This document shows, in pieces, positions 11,675 to 23,437 of a DNA stretch of 64,000 nt. The stretch's first letter is position 1, and the number at the start of each line of letters is the position of its first letter. The notes below the pieces were generated by a model, which searched no databases, was not told the origin of the DNA, and saw only the letters and a list, made by a program, of their open reading frames with translations. Source of the stretch: Lepidurus packardi (taxonomy: Eukaryota; Arthropoda; Branchiopoda; Notostraca; Triopsidae); the NCBI GenBank assembly GCA_023053545.1, contig JAKZAN010000136.1, positions 1 through 64,000 on the forward strand, written 5' to 3'. A program made the translations under genes and the position numbers.

Positions 11675-12230
11675 TATTATTAATTATGTAAATGATTGTT
11701 TAGTGTCTAAACTATATAAATTTATATGTGCCGATGCCACCCTCGAGTGCTGCAGGCGGGACGGCAGTCAGGCTGCGGGAGCCGGCAGGGTCGAGACCGT
11801 GGGAAGGGGAGGGCACTGCAGAGACGGGGAATGTTGATTGGAGGGAAGCAGAACAGAAAGACGGGGCTGGTGGCCGAGTGTTCGCGAATGACTGCTTTAA
11901 TACTTACAGTTTGAAGTTGTGCTGGCGACTAGCAAACCAGACGATGATATTTAATTGCAATGCTCTTATCCTGTTTCATTGCACCTCCCTCCATACTTAT
12001 AGCAACCCAACTAAATATTTGAATTTGTTCTGCCCTTCCCTCTGCCTTTCTGCTGAACAGTCCCCTTCTAACCTCCCAACACTCCAAACTATATGCCTTC
12101 GCCTAGCATCTCCATTCTGTCTTCTGATTATACTAAAACCCACTCAAAATCAAACAACTACCTAGCTCACATTCCTCAATCATTGTGCTTTCTTAAAACC
12201 ACAATAAAGTTATACTTATCATCTCCTTAC
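11675..12230. other. Intergenic, no confident gene
   Basis: A GC-rich purine stretch (11740-11890) is followed by T/C-rich sequence. Open frames exist on both strands because TGA is the only stop, but none shows a motif or balanced composition. Confidence 0.4.
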
Positions 12231-12836
12231 TCAGTTTCCACTTCTCGTCCAGGACTACCCCTTTCCTAGCGATTTCCTGAAACTACCACGTATCTCCACA
12301 TACGGGTCTTCCTTCTATCGTGGAGTACACAGTCTCCGGTTTAGCTGTTCTTGAGACACATGCAGGCTTTGTACTCGCGATCGAACAAAAGGCGTGAAAG
12401 GATGCTGGCTGTTCCTCAGGATATCACTCTTCAACGGTGTGTTGGTCGCTGGATACTGACGCAGGGTTTGGAGGAAGTTTCCAGTTGGTTTGCGAGACTG
12501 AACGAGACCGAGTCCACCTTCATCGACACTACAAAATGAGGGGTGTGCGAGTACATGATATAGGTGTCTCTGCCCGACCCATCGGAAGGGTAGTGGAGGG
12601 GTTTGCCTTGGATGAGGGGTTTGGGTGGGACATATTATCTGTATCGGTGGAAAGCCCCGCGTGAAAACTTGGTCTGGTCATGCTGGTTGAAACCGCGGTG
12701 GAGGCCGCCGTTGTCGAAGTGGACGTAGGTGTCTCTGCCTGCAGGGGTAATTATGGGTTGAATAGAAGGTAGAACCTGTGCCGTCGACGCTGTAGTGTGT
12801 GGCTCTGGCTTTGGTGTACAGATTTTCTGATTTCAT
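12231..12836 (-). CDS. Small protein with two GRDTY(I/V) repeats
   Basis: Three exons, with introns 12739-12775 (37 nt) and 12529-12554 (26 nt), encode 180 residues. Splicing restores two matching repeats: YSVDGTGRDTYVHFDNGGL near residue 14 and YPSDGSGRDTYIIVDEGGL near residue 65. A charged C-terminal part contains VSQEQLNRRLCTPRQKEDPY. The match between the two repeats, each created or completed across a splice junction, is strong support for the model. Short proteins with DG(S/T)GRDxYI motifs recur in ciliated protists, and a ciliary or axonemal structural role is my inference. I cannot name a family. Confidence 0.7.
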
Positions 12837-13238
12837 GCTGCTTGATTTTACTGTTTATGATTATATATTTATTCGGAGCCAACTACTATATAACCCCTCT
12901 ACCAAAACAGCACGGCATGCCCAGTCGTCAGCAGGCACGGGTTTTCAGAGTTAGACATCCCCGGTGCTTTTAGGGGCTGACATCGATTTTCCGACTTGGT
13001 GCGCATAACGGTGGCTGGAGCCTAGAAGCAGGACACTCGTGACCACCACCATTAGTGTGCTCTCTTCTGGTTTTCGGCATCCGCTGATGGATGGCTCAGA
13101 TACTTCTGGGGGGTTGAGGCCTATTACCTTGACATTATTTAATAATCTTAGTAATATTAGTGCATCTTTGCGAATCCTCCCGTCCCTGTCAAAATTCAGA
13201 AAAGCATATGCTTCTCCATTATTAACGTTAACATCTGA
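12837..13238. other. Intergenic; open antisense frame of doubtful meaning
   Basis: This holds the 3' region of the next minus-strand gene and the promoter of the GRDTY gene. After the TGA at 13239-13241 the same frame stays open for about 66 more codons, including an acidic FDRDGRIRKDA segment, but such a length is expected by chance when only TGA stops translation. Confidence 0.35.
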
Positions 13239-13925
13239 TCACCATTCCATCGCTCTTTCAAACCTGCCCCGCAGTCCACATACAAAACTCTTAATACCCT
13301 CGACTGTCCGGTAATACAGTCTGCGCCGGGTAGATTTCACCCCCTTCCGTATGACCCCTATTTCTTCTTCTGTCCGACCTTCTTGCATCTCGCTGTAGTC
13401 CACGAAACTGGACTCTTCTGTGCTAATATTGTCGATGTTCTTCAGCAGATTCTAAAACTGCAACAGATCTTCTGGGTCGCCATTCTATTCTGTACCGGTT
13501 TGGCCAGACGGAGCCACTCTCTCACTTTACTCGTCTATTGCAGTATCCATTCGCAAGAATTCCAGCAACCTGTCTATATCGCTAGCGCTAACAGGCGATT
13601 TGGCCTGTTCCAGGTCTAAGTTCTTATCCAGACTCTCCACCCTGAGACGAGCAATCTAGACTTCGACGGGCGATTATAGCATGCTGATATCGTTCGTTTC
13701 GATACGGAGAGCTGGAGGCACTGACTGCTGCAGTCGTCTTTTTTGTAGAAGCTTTTTGATTCTGAATAGCTCTATGCGTTGATAAGGGCAGGTGGGGGAA
13801 AGACTCTATATGTGTTGGAGAGAGGTTGCGAGCTCGAGGGGGGTGAGCTTCCAGACCCTGCCTTTGAGAGAGGAGATGAAGTTCTCGACTTGAAGAGATG
13901 GGGTGGGAGGAGGGTGTGCTAGCAT
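13239..13925 (-). CDS. Orphan helical protein
   Basis: A single exon of 228 residues using many TAA/TAG glutamines, from ATG 13925 to TGA 13239-13241. The N-terminal half is basic and helical (IELFRIKKLLQKRRLQQ, residues about 50-66). The central part is acidic with DIDRLLEFLRMDTAIDEQ and DPEDLLQFQNLLKNIDNI. The C-terminus is Arg-rich. No signal peptide, membrane segment or known domain is visible. It is divergent from the following plus-strand gene, with 317 bp between them that show no other feature. Confidence 0.65.
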
Positions 13926-14242
13926 GGAAGATCGAATAGTAGTTTGGGACATGAGTGAGTGTCTGAGATTTGGATAAAATTATTAAGAGAGTTTGATTAT
14001 TTGTCTGCAAAGTCGTCAAGAGTGACGGGTTGTCCGACTCTCTTCCAGCCTGGGAGGCCAAAAGAATAAGCCACTATACTTTCTGGTCCCGAGTTTACTC
14101 CAAATTATAAATGTAGATAGCCAACCAGGTTGTTGCCATCTCTCCCAATTTTCTCATTTCTCCCACAACTTCAATAAAAATTTTATTAAATCCTACGTTC
14201 ATCCATTCCTTCGCCTCGTTAGCCCCAACAAGCTTCACACAC

Positions 14243-15428
14243 ATGTGGCAAACTTACAAGGAATTCGCCATCGAAGTCGACTCAGCCAATGTCCAAGCAC
14301 TCAAAAACAGATTCGTCCAGAGAGGCTACCCCTACGTACGCATCGACTTCAGGATCTCTGAAGAACTCCTTGCCTCTAAAGATCGCCAATAACTCAAATG
14401 TGGCTTTTATCTGCAACTTGTCGACTATCTGAAGGACTTTGTACAGCGCAATAGTGACCAAGATCTTCTGGACCACATCATACACTCTATTGCTCAGAGA
14501 GGCGAGGAAGTAGTGGCGTTGTAGAGAGTGAGCAACAACATCAGTACATTCTTGACGAAGCTGGACGCCTGGAGCAGGGACAGCAGAGACGTCCAGATAG
14601 TGATCTTCCTGCTGTGCACGTAAAATGATGCTCTGATTAGGCGGTATCTGAAATTGCGGAAGCACGTTCTGAACTATGCACGGGAGGAACAATCGTTCCA
14701 ATACAACCCGCTGTCGAATCACAACCTCAACAAATACAGCAAGAAGAACTACGACATGCTGGATGGAGCGCGCATAAAGCTAGAGACGTGGATCGTGATG
14801 GCTGAACATCTTCTGGAAGGCACCGAGTTCCGTAGCTCCAAAAATGTGGAGAAGATCGTGGATTTCCTCTACAACTCTATAAACAAAAAAGGAATCATCG
14901 ATCCTCAATTTAAGTAACCCGTTCCTTCATAAACCTCTTCTTCGTTTCCACGCATTCAGGACCAACGCAGTCGATCTCATGGTCATGCTCCTCTATGTCT
15001 ATCGATATCGGGAAAAACTACTTGAGAAAAAACAGACCTCCATCAAAAACGATATTGTCCACAAACTCCACAACACCAGCAGGTCCAGACACCCTCTCGA
15101 ACCCACCTCAATTATTCCTAAGACTCCCAGTAGAGTCCATCGCTCTGGCTCCCATGCCGATTCACCAAACACTCCGCGTCTTGATATGCCCAGGTACTCG
15201 ATTGATAATCCTGAGTTCCAGGTTCAGGCGATCTCCCACAAGACTCGTACCGACTTCTCCTACAAAAAGGCTATTATATAGAACCCGATCACAGTCTCGG
15301 TGGTGGGAGAAACGTTGGTGGGTACAGTCGAAGCAGTGTCCGATAGAGGCTACAAGAGTGGCTATGCAGTGCAGTCCTCGAAACCTCTGCCCCGAACCTA
15401 TATATTTTCGCGGAAGCTCAAACAATGA
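14243..15428 (+). CDS. Orphan helical protein with Ser/Pro-rich C-terminus
   Basis: Two exons separated by a 46-nt intron at 14914-14959 give 379 residues. The first 290 residues are predominantly alpha-helical with repeated Leu patterns (LQLVDYLKDFVQRN, LDHIIHSIAQRGEEVVAL, KIVDFLYNSINKKG), resembling an all-helical bundle such as ANTH or exocyst-type folds, but I see no diagnostic motif. Residues about 290-330 are Ser/Pro/Thr-rich and the end is beta-like. The splice is well supported because it moves FKT/NAVDLMVMLLYVYRYRE into frame. The stop TGA at 15426-15428 lies only 59 bp from the stop of the convergent calpain-like gene. Confidence 0.75.
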
Positions 15429-15487
15429 CAAGCATTCGAGTCCTCTATAAAAGTGAATTAATTACGTAATATTAAGTTAGAAATGCA

Positions 15488-17163
15488 TCAGCCGATCACC
15501 CTGATCTAATATGCAGGACCGCTAGTGCTGGTTGGCCGCTCGCTCTGCGTGCTGCCGCCTACGCGCAACAAACTTATGAGCGTCTTAGAATTAGCTTCCA
15601 CAACCACACTTGTTTCCGTCTCATACTTTGAATCCTCAAACCTCAGATTCTGGTCCAGTAGTCTCATTTTAAGTCTCTTCGTTGTGGACTCCCGATTATA
15701 GATCATCAGCAGTGCCCGTCCATCCGCCCACACAAAGTCGCTCGTCAGCGATTTTCCCTGTGCTGATAGACTCACTCTGCTCCTCAGCCCTTCGTACTCG
15801 TTAACGAGCATGAGTTTTTTGAGGCTCTCAGCCTTGGAGGTGTTGAGAATGGATCTGAGAAGGATCTTGACACCTCCATAGCAGACAATGGAAGACTTGG
15901 GAAGGAAAGGGCTGTCGGAGTGGGACTGCAGTCGAATATGTAAAAAGTAATCCCCCGCTAAGAGTTTCAGATATGTCGTCTTTCCAATATCTACACATTA
16001 ATTTCGTAATGGAGGGTTCTATGAGAGTGATTACATGTGTTCTTCTCCCGAGAATGACCAGCAGCGATCTTGAAGGGAGAGTCGAGCTGCATGCGTGCCA
16101 GTTCCACCGCTACTTCCGAATACTCGTAGCCTGGAGTCGTCACATACGCCTTCAAAAGCTGGCTAACTCGGATCGACATCTCTGTGTCTTTAGGCAGCGT
16201 GAACTTATAGTAAAAAGACTCCTCTTCTTTGGACTGGCTCATTTCCTACGAACAAAGCACGAAGCCTGGTTTTCGGAGGAGGTTGATGTAAACTTCTTCA
16301 GCGTCTTCTTCAGCGATGAGGTTTTATCTGTGAAGGTTCATTTGCTTGTAGGCAGAACTGGGGGATCGTAAGAGTACTAACTCCTTTTCGGGGTGAGATG
16401 CGGAGGGTTTCTGGCTGCTGACAGATATTGGTATACCTGTGATTTCTTGAAGCAAGTCAGCAATATCACATTTGTAAATATTCTGATAGCCCCCTCCCAC
16501 TTTTGCCAGAGCCTTTTCGACGAAGAGAGGCCATAGGCTGTCGGGAGTGCTGAACAGATAGCTGCCTTGGTGGTCCACGGGAATGTAGTCGTCGATGATC
16601 ACATGAGACTTAACGCCGTTGAGGAACAGAGTCACGCCCAGGATCCCCTGGTCTGTGATCGGCCACTCGATGAGACTGTGAAGGATTTCCTTAAACTCGG
16701 AAATAACCTTAAAGACGGAGTAGAGTTTTTCCTGGGCTGGGCCGATAATATTTGGGTTCAGCTTGTAAATGAAGCCGGGAGTGTTCTTGAACAGTTCGAG
16801 TTTCGGGAATACTTCGTGCACTCTTCTCCATACTATTGCTGACTTCCCAATCAGACCACTTGAAATCGAGGAGTTATTATGCGGGAAGCACCCATCTTTG
16901 AACACCACGTTCTAGCACTGCAGCTTCAGCACGTAGTCCTGGTACTAAAGAGGAACCTTCTTCAGCTGTTTCAGGTTGGCTGTCACTATTCTGTTGTAAT
17001 TTTATTTATTAGTTTCATGGAACCAATTCTCATCTCCCTGCATAGAGGGGATGGAGTACAGTTTGCTGGTCCAGAAGTCGAACTCGTTGGTCAGGACTGC
17101 AGGCATGGAGTCGTTAGCGGGAGTCTTGCACTGACGATAGCAGCTGAGTTGGTCTTGTCCCAT
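15488..17163 (-). CDS. Calpain-like protein lacking the catalytic Cys (pseudo-protease)
   Basis: 543 residues, one intron at 15991-16034 (44 nt). The N-terminus MGQDQLSC is a good N-myristoylation/palmitoylation signal. Calpain landmarks are present: FKDGCFPHNNSSI, AIVWRRVHEVFP, the strand VIIDDYIPVD, SLWPLFVEKALAKVGGGYQ. Where calpains carry QGxLGDCWFLAAL this protein has IIGPAQEKLYSVFKVIS, so the nucleophilic Cys aligns with Lys. The second protease lobe with the His/Asn pair is also largely missing. Two beta-sandwich (CBSW/C2-like) regions follow, including GYEYSEVAVELAR and LLAGDYFLHIRL. Likely a membrane-tethered non-catalytic scaffold; that function is inference. Confidence 0.85.
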
Positions 17164-17441
17164 GGGGAACGTTGGTATTTAACGGCGGTTAGAAGAATCG
17201 TAAAGTGGTATTATGAGTTGAGAGAGTAGCGTAAGATACAGATGGGTTGTCAAGTCGCTTTCTTGTTTGCCATCAGTGAATTGTAGTCTTGGGAAACTGA
17301 TTTATAGGGATTAGGCGTCTGATTTATTGCGGCATCCATTGACTTTACTTTGGAACTGGATGTCATCCATCCAGCCCCTCTCATATTATACCTTTACACT
17401 TACTCCTCAATCATTACTACTCGCTAATCAACCCCTCATCT

Positions 17442-18679
17442 ATGGGATCCTCCCAAACCCAGTAGCCCTAGTACAAGCCTAGCAGACACCCATCTCTCAC
17501 TCGCGTCCGCAAACTCTAACATAACAATACAATGGAAGTCACCATCCCTGTCCAAAATACTAGAACCGCTTCCCAATGGCAGGCCGACAGAGCATTGCTC
17601 TCACAGCAAACTTAACCTCAAAGCCTGTTCTTGCCTTTAAGCCATACCTATTCTTCTGACGGTCTCTGCGGGACTTCAGGTGTAGTCAAGGTATCCACCA
17701 TATGATCTAGTGATGTTTTAGATCACCTTTGAGAGCTACCCTTTTGTATTGGCGCAGGAGATCCAGAATAGAAAAAAACTGGGTATGCCATTCAACTAGC
17801 AGGAACTTTGGTTCCTACTATATTGGATCGTAGATGGGTGTCGACGCTTCGAGGTCTTAGGCATGAAGTCAGGAGATGTCAGGCCCCGCAATATCTTGAT
17901 CAATAAAGAGGGCATGGTCAAGGTGATTCACCGGTTTTCACTGCCAGGCGAGAAGACCAATTACGTAAAGGCCTTCGAGAACAAAGAATCTGCCTACTTA
18001 TGTAACCAACCAGCGACTAAGCAGTGGCGAAAGCAGACACTTGATGATTAACTTATTTTGAAGGTTAGCGCCTGAATAACTGGCTGAACTCGAACAAAAC
18101 ATCGACTCGCCCCGCTCGGAGCCCGTGCTCGCAGAGAGTTTTTCAATTGGACTGACCCTCCTGGACGCCGCACTTCTCTTTGACCATGAGGCTATTTACG
18201 ACCTCCAGTACCTTTCGTTTAAGAACCACATCTTCAGGGAAAATCTGTACCTGCTCAAAAATTCAACCTATTCTCCTTTTCTTATCAAGACCGTTGAGAA
18301 TATGTTGTAAATTGCCCCTATGGAAAGGCCGACTTCTGGAGAAATCTTTGCCTTCATCCACCCGTATCAGCAGTAGATACTGAGTCTGTAGCCTTTCGTG
18401 CCGGATCGTCAAAGATCAAAACGAAGCTTCGAGGCCTACCAGACAAATACAACCCAGCTCAAATAGAGTGTGAAGACATCATTTCAGCATAGTGTCTTGA
18501 AATCATAGCGAGAATTGCTGAGAAAGGGTACTGAAAGGGCGTCTTCGATGGTGGGAGAAGAAATGAAAGAAAGGATGAATGAGGTTTCAAGTCCACGGGG
18601 AAGTCTTCGGGGCAGTGGGCGTGTCGTTCCCCATATGCAAGCCTATCTGCAGCAACCGGAAGAGATATACCCTAGATGA
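17442..18679 (+). CDS. Probable myristoylated pseudokinase
   Basis: 379 residues after removing introns 17691-17721 (31 nt) and 18002-18068 (67 nt). It begins MGSSQTQ, an acylation signal. Only a kinase C-lobe is evident: catalytic-loop equivalent SGDVRPRNILI (the H of HRD is lost), VKVIHRFSLPG where DFG should be, YLSAPEQLAELE (APE motif, assembled across the second intron), ESFSIGLTLLDAALL (DxWSxG region) and MERPTSGEIF. No glycine loop or VAIK lysine is seen. The Ser/Gln/Arg-rich tail is about 80 residues. The recovery of SAPEQ across the splice supports that intron. Predicted inactive. Confidence 0.8.
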
Positions 18680-18734
18680 TTTGGATATTATTTGTTCCAA
18701 GAACAAAAGCGCTTTTCAGTTGTCTGGCTGTGCT

Positions 18735-20555
18735 TCAGATGTGCATCATCTTATTGTGACCCGCATACATAATAATCGATTTCTAGCTAAATTCCCGATC
18801 CACGACTTCCGTTTCAATCTAGGTACTCACGATCTTGACTCGGGGGAAAGCCCTGACGATGTTGCTCCTGAGTTGCCGATCGTGCTCTGCTTAGAAGTAA
18901 GCGCTTACCTGCTACACTTTTTTGTGAATTTGTCCCCAGTTGTTTTTTATCAGCACTGGGATCATTTTCAGAATCTTGAGGTTTGGCAATCGATTGTTCA
19001 GGCTTGAGCAGCAGAATTCTCCAAATAAGGCGTTATTAGAAATATCTAGTTCGCTTAATTCCTGATGCTCCCACTCCCCAACTAGAGCTGCATGCCAGCT
19101 GCACTCCGAGTCCAGGTTTTTCAGTTTCAGTACTTCTAAGTGCCTACACTCTCTCAACAGCTCGTTTAGTCCCTATCCACTGACCTCATTCTTCTTCATC
19201 ACCAGTTTTTTGAGGGTATGCTTATGCCTATCTATTAATACCTTCAAAGCCCCATCTCGGAAGCCGTAGGTCTCTTCCACCGACAAAGTTTCAAGACATT
19301 CCATATGGCCCAATAGCTATTCGACAAGACTCGAAGATAGTCTTTTGCATCCACTAATTCCAAGTCTTTTGAGGTTCGGGAAACTCTATCCGATCAAGGG
19401 AAAGTAATCTCCCCCGATATTGGTGTAGGACAAATCGAGGCCTTGCAGATTATTTTGCCAGTGCTAATTGCGGCAGGCGAGCAGTAGAGCGTCCATATTC
19501 ATGCCGAACAGACTTCGCAGATATAGATTATTGAAGAGAGGGAGTTCACAAAGCTGGAACAGGTCAGTCTTGCTCACCTGCCAGTGTTGTTGATAGCTGC
19601 ACAAAGCCAATTCTCGCAGAATGCCCTCCCGGACTCTCTGGAAAAGAAGGCTGCAGCTTTACTCATTAAGTTGTTTATCGTAGCGCTTTGTGAAATCCTG
19701 AACGGATATTTTTTGGACCTTGACGAAGTTGAGGAGGAGGAAAATCATAGTGTCTGACTCCAGACGAAATAAAATGTTGGGAAACTATAGAGTTTCCCGA
19801 GACGTACAGATCTTCAGAGTGGTAACCGTGGTGTTACGCGTGTGGATGCTATGCTCGGGGTCTACCTGCAGGTTAGTGAGTTTGAGTTTATGAACCTTAG
19901 TGCTGGAATTTAGGAAACCCGGCACTATCAGAAGCTTGGATCGAGCAGCAATACTCCGAAAATGAGGGGTCTAGTTCTGCTCTTACTGGTGACAGCAGGC
20001 CGTGGCGTTGACGGTCTCCTAAATGGAGAGAGTAAACCTTTCCAAAGCTGCCATCGACGAGAAGAACTGGGTGATTGATTCGGCCGATATCAAGTCCTGC
20101 TGTTGGATTCTGGCAAGGCGTTTCGAACTTTCGTTGCGGACCGTAGTTATACTCAGCTTCTGCAGGCAACCAGCGAAGTTTCTTCTGAGGAAGTGCCAAA
20201 AACCCTGCTCATAGATCTAAATCTCGTCCACCCATTTCAACTTCAGCACTGATAGTGTCTCCTTGCAGCTCTCGGGAAACTTCAGGTAGCGCAGGTGCTC
20301 CAAGTCCAAACAGCAGAGATCGAGGCGTCTGAGATGCAGACATTTGGAGATAAGAGGTTTGATAGAAGAGAGCCCAATAGTAAAGTTATTAGTTATGTCT
20401 GTGGGGTAGTCGGCAAAGAAGTCTCTGAGAGTATGGTAGAAGTAGGGGCTGAGAAACATGAGGGTGGCGTAGTCGGAAAAGCTGAGGAAGCGATAGAGAG
20501 TGGCAATAGCACGTGAAGGCAGATCCTGCAGAGTCGGATACCCAGCATGTTGCAT
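18735..20555 (-). CDS. F-box/LRR-like leucine-rich repeat protein
   Basis: A single exon of 606 residues from ATG 20555 to TGA 18735-18737. The N-terminus LQDLPSRAIATLYRFLSF followed by YATLMFLSPYFYHTLRDFF resembles an F-box. The remainder is a run of cysteine/leucine-type LRRs, such as CLHLRRLDLCCLDLEHLRYL, NLQGLDLSYTNIGGDYFP, NLKRLGISGCKRL, HLEVLKLKNLDSE and ELSELDISNNALFG. Such proteins typically serve as substrate receptors in SCF ubiquitin ligases, which is an inference here. A GTAAGC near the end of the gene could be a small intron, but the frame is open through it. Convergent with the pseudokinase (55 bp apart). Confidence 0.85.
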
Positions 20556-20688
20556 TCTTATAATTTATAGTGGGATTTCAAGCTCAAAGAAATGTTGTTC
20601 CCGAAAATTGTAGGGTAGGTCCGACCCAAGGACATTCAATACCTATCCCACAATATTTTCAAATACTAACTCCTCATAGAACTGCAAT

Positions 20689-21147
20689 TCATTCCAGAGT
20701 CACATCAAACAGCTCGCTATTACTATCACGCCCTTCCATGCTCTTCATCCTTCTGTCCATCTTTCTCATCAGCTCATCAAACTATCTGTTCATGCCAGTC
20801 TACAGCTCATCCCACTACTGGTTCCGGCGGTCGCAGATCTCCTGCAGCCATTCACATGTCTTCTACTCGCTCGGAATATTCTTTTCAATTCTGTCAGCCA
20901 GGCGCTGGCTGGAGGGATGATTAGTATTGAGGACGTTCTGATGCCGATGGGTGTTGTGGATCCTGCCCTGAGGAGTGGGACTGGGATATTATCTGCGGGA
21001 GAACCTGTCTGAGGCATTGGGGAGAGAGGATTTCTATCTGTCTAGGAGTTTGGTGAGTTTCTCCTTGGACTTATCGGTCTTTTCCCCGGCTATCTGGTTT
21101 TTAATTTCCTGGAGGACTGCCAAGGAATTGGCTAGCACTCGGTTCAT
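20689..21147 (-). CDS. Small coiled-coil protein
   Basis: 152 residues from ATG 21145-21147 to TGA 20689-20691. A short N-terminal helix (SLAVLQEIKNQIAGEKTDK) and a longer C-terminal helix (WDELQTGMNRQFDELMRKM) flank a His/Asn/Pro-rich linker. It contains several TAA/TAG Gln codons. It is divergent from the next coiled-coil gene with 153 bp between ATGs, suggesting a shared promoter. No known domain. Confidence 0.65.
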
Positions 21148-21300
21148 AGTTGGGCTGGAGTTAGTTGGTTAAATAAGTGAATATGAGTCGAACAGGCAAT
21201 CAGCTGAGCTGGCAGATTTAAATCATAATACAAGCTTACGCACTCTTTTTCAAATCGAAATCAAATAACAACGTCCTATCGGCCATCCGAACAACAATCA

Positions 21301-22286
21301 ATGGAAGAAACCCGCCAGATGCTCGCAAAGTGCGCCACTACCATCCAAAAACTCCAGGCCGAACTCCATGCTAACCACTTCCAGATCTCAGAACTCATGC
21401 ATCAAGTCTCGCAACTCCAAAAACAAAGGATAGACATGATCTCCCGCAACCAGTCACTAGAGTCACAACTACACGAAACCAAAAATACCATCAAATCCAA
21501 CAATCAACAACTGCTCCAGGAAAAAGAGAGGTACCTCAACGATACTAAGGCGCTAGAACATAGGCTGGCGTAAAAGCAAAAGGATAACCTCAACCTCCAG
21601 AAGTACCTGTAAAATATGAGGAAGACCTGGAGATAGTAGCATGGTATAGAGAACAAGGAGATGAAGTTGAAGATGAGTATCGCGGATGAAGAGATTAGGA
21701 GGTTGGAGTCTATGTTGTAGTTGAAGCAGGAAGCCATGGAGACTCTGCAATTGTAGAAGAAGTGTGTTTGTTCTGAGACTCTCGACCAGTGCCAGAAAGT
21801 AATATTTTAGCCTAAATAACCCTTTTTCAGACCAACACCCTATTGAGGAATCGTTACGAATAGCTCAGGAACACGCCGCACACCCGGCCAGTCACTCACT
21901 AGACCACCAAACGGACATACTCTCAAACAAAACATCCATCTTCCCATCGCGATTCCTTGCAGACTCCATGCACTGACCGCTCACAAATCAATAACCAAGC
22001 CTATTTCCGCCGGTCCTCTCTCTGGACGCCAACTCACGAGAAACTCTCAGAGCATACGCAGGAAGACTCACGACTGCTGAGAACTATCAATCCTTAGGAA
22101 ATGTCGTAAGTGTCAAAGCAAGGTGTCAGGATGAGCTCACGAATCAGAAGAAATAACTTGCAGATCTTGGGAGGCATGAATACAGAGGTTGTGAACACAA
22201 TGCTTATGCGTCTGGAAGACAAGCTGGAGATGCTGGGGCGAGAAATGAATGAGGAGCAGGCTGAGGAGGAGATGGCGTGTATTTGA
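21301..22286 (+). CDS. Coiled-coil protein
   Basis: 317 residues, one 32-nt intron at 21799-21830. Residues 1-165 are a continuous coiled coil (heptads in LAKCATTIQKLQAELHANH, MHQVSQLQKQ, IADEEIRRLESMLQLKQ). A low-complexity Thr/Ser/His-rich middle follows, then a second helix near the C-terminus (MLMRLEDKLEMLGREMNE). A GTAAGT at about 22107 could be a second donor, but the frame is open without splicing. No domain beyond coils. A cytoskeletal or basal-body role would fit the family type but is unproven. Confidence 0.75.
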
Positions 22287-22385
22287 ATTTAGCACAGAAT
22301 CATACAATAAGGTATTTGCGAGGCTGGTGAAATTAACCAGTTCGCTGTAATTTTACAAAATGGGGCGATGCTAGCCACTTCGAGA

Positions 22386-23068
22386 TCACTCTTTCCGCGG
22401 ACTGAGTTGATTCCGGCTGCGTGGCCTGGACTGCCTCGGGACTTGACCCCTCCCAGTTGCTTCGGCCTTTATCTCTTTTTTGAGATTATTGACGATGTTC
22501 TGGAACTTCTTCTTCAACTCGCCCACTATACTTCCTTCAGGGAACAAGTCTTCAAAAAACCAGGCACGCCGAAAACCCATCTGACTGCATAGTTAGGCTA
22601 TGATCTCCATCGGAGGTCCTTAGGGTAAATTCTTCTGCAGCATGATTTGCTTTATCATGCCCTTCTTCAATTCCAACAGGGCATGGAGCCTGTAGAAGAT
22701 TCTTTTTGATCCGCGAGCACAGTGTGTGGCATGGTACTGACTAATTTAACTGTGTGTCATCTCGTAGTCCTGAGAGTCCGATGCTTTGGGTGAGAACGTG
22801 ACTCTAAAACACTACTCATTCTTACGTTTCTTGCACGTAAACATGTAGTCGGGGGAAGAGCTCTTTTTAGACAACGAAATATCGCTGCCAGTCATGTATT
22901 TGAGGATATGCTTCATGTTTTTCAGGAGATGGTCTATAGGGTCTCAGAGTGTGAGTTGGGATTTAGCTTACCAGGAGTGTACGAGTTTGTAGGACTATAT
23001 GAGAAGAGGTTAAGGTATTTGTTGGGATCCACTTTTTCTGCAGACTAATCTCGCGGCTATCTGCCCAT
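22386..23068 (-). CDS. Orphan basic protein
   Basis: 214 residues with one 38-nt intron at 22934-22971. It is lysine-rich, with a central beta-like region (DYMFTCKKRKNEQCFRVTF) and a helical part (RIFYRLHALLELKKGMIKQ, VGELKKKFQNIVNNLKKE), ending in an Arg/Ser/Pro tail. The start ATG 23068 follows no other in-frame ATG and precedes a plausible coding exon. I recognise no family. Convergent with the coiled-coil gene (about 100 bp). Confidence 0.65.
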
Positions 23069-23437
23069 GGTTCTCTGACAGCCAATAGATTTGTGTTTAA
23101 ATTACTACGATGCCGATTCAATATTGGGAAATGATAAGATACAGAGTCTCTATTGAATGTGCAGCGAAGGTAGGGGCCTTTACAGTGGTTACTTCAGGAA
23201 AAATGGCCAATTCTTTGGATTTGAGTCTTGCAATTGGATATCCGCCTTGCTCTTACAGTTTGCCTCGCACCATTGCATTTCGCTATATCGCAAATTCTCC
23301 TGTCTATTATGGAGTTCAACCCCTTATATCCTTGTTCTCAATTTATCAATCATGTTTGGCTCCCTTTCCCTAATCTCACGTTCTTAAGTTCACAGCTTTT
23401 GGATTTCCTACTTTATCCACTCGCAAACATACTAGCC
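23069..23437. other. Divergent intergenic region
   Basis: About 370 bp between divergently transcribed genes. It is AT-richer than the surroundings and open frames lack coding character. It presumably contains both promoters. Confidence 0.4.

Noticed and set aside
13040-13238. Open frame continuing past the TGA at 13239-13241 with an EF-hand-like FDRDGRIRKDA segment (stop readthrough or second selenoprotein?)
   Set aside because: About 66 open codons after a TGA are expected by chance about a third of the time when only TGA stops translation. The loop lacks proper EF-hand spacing and there is no SECIS-like hairpin downstream that I can see.
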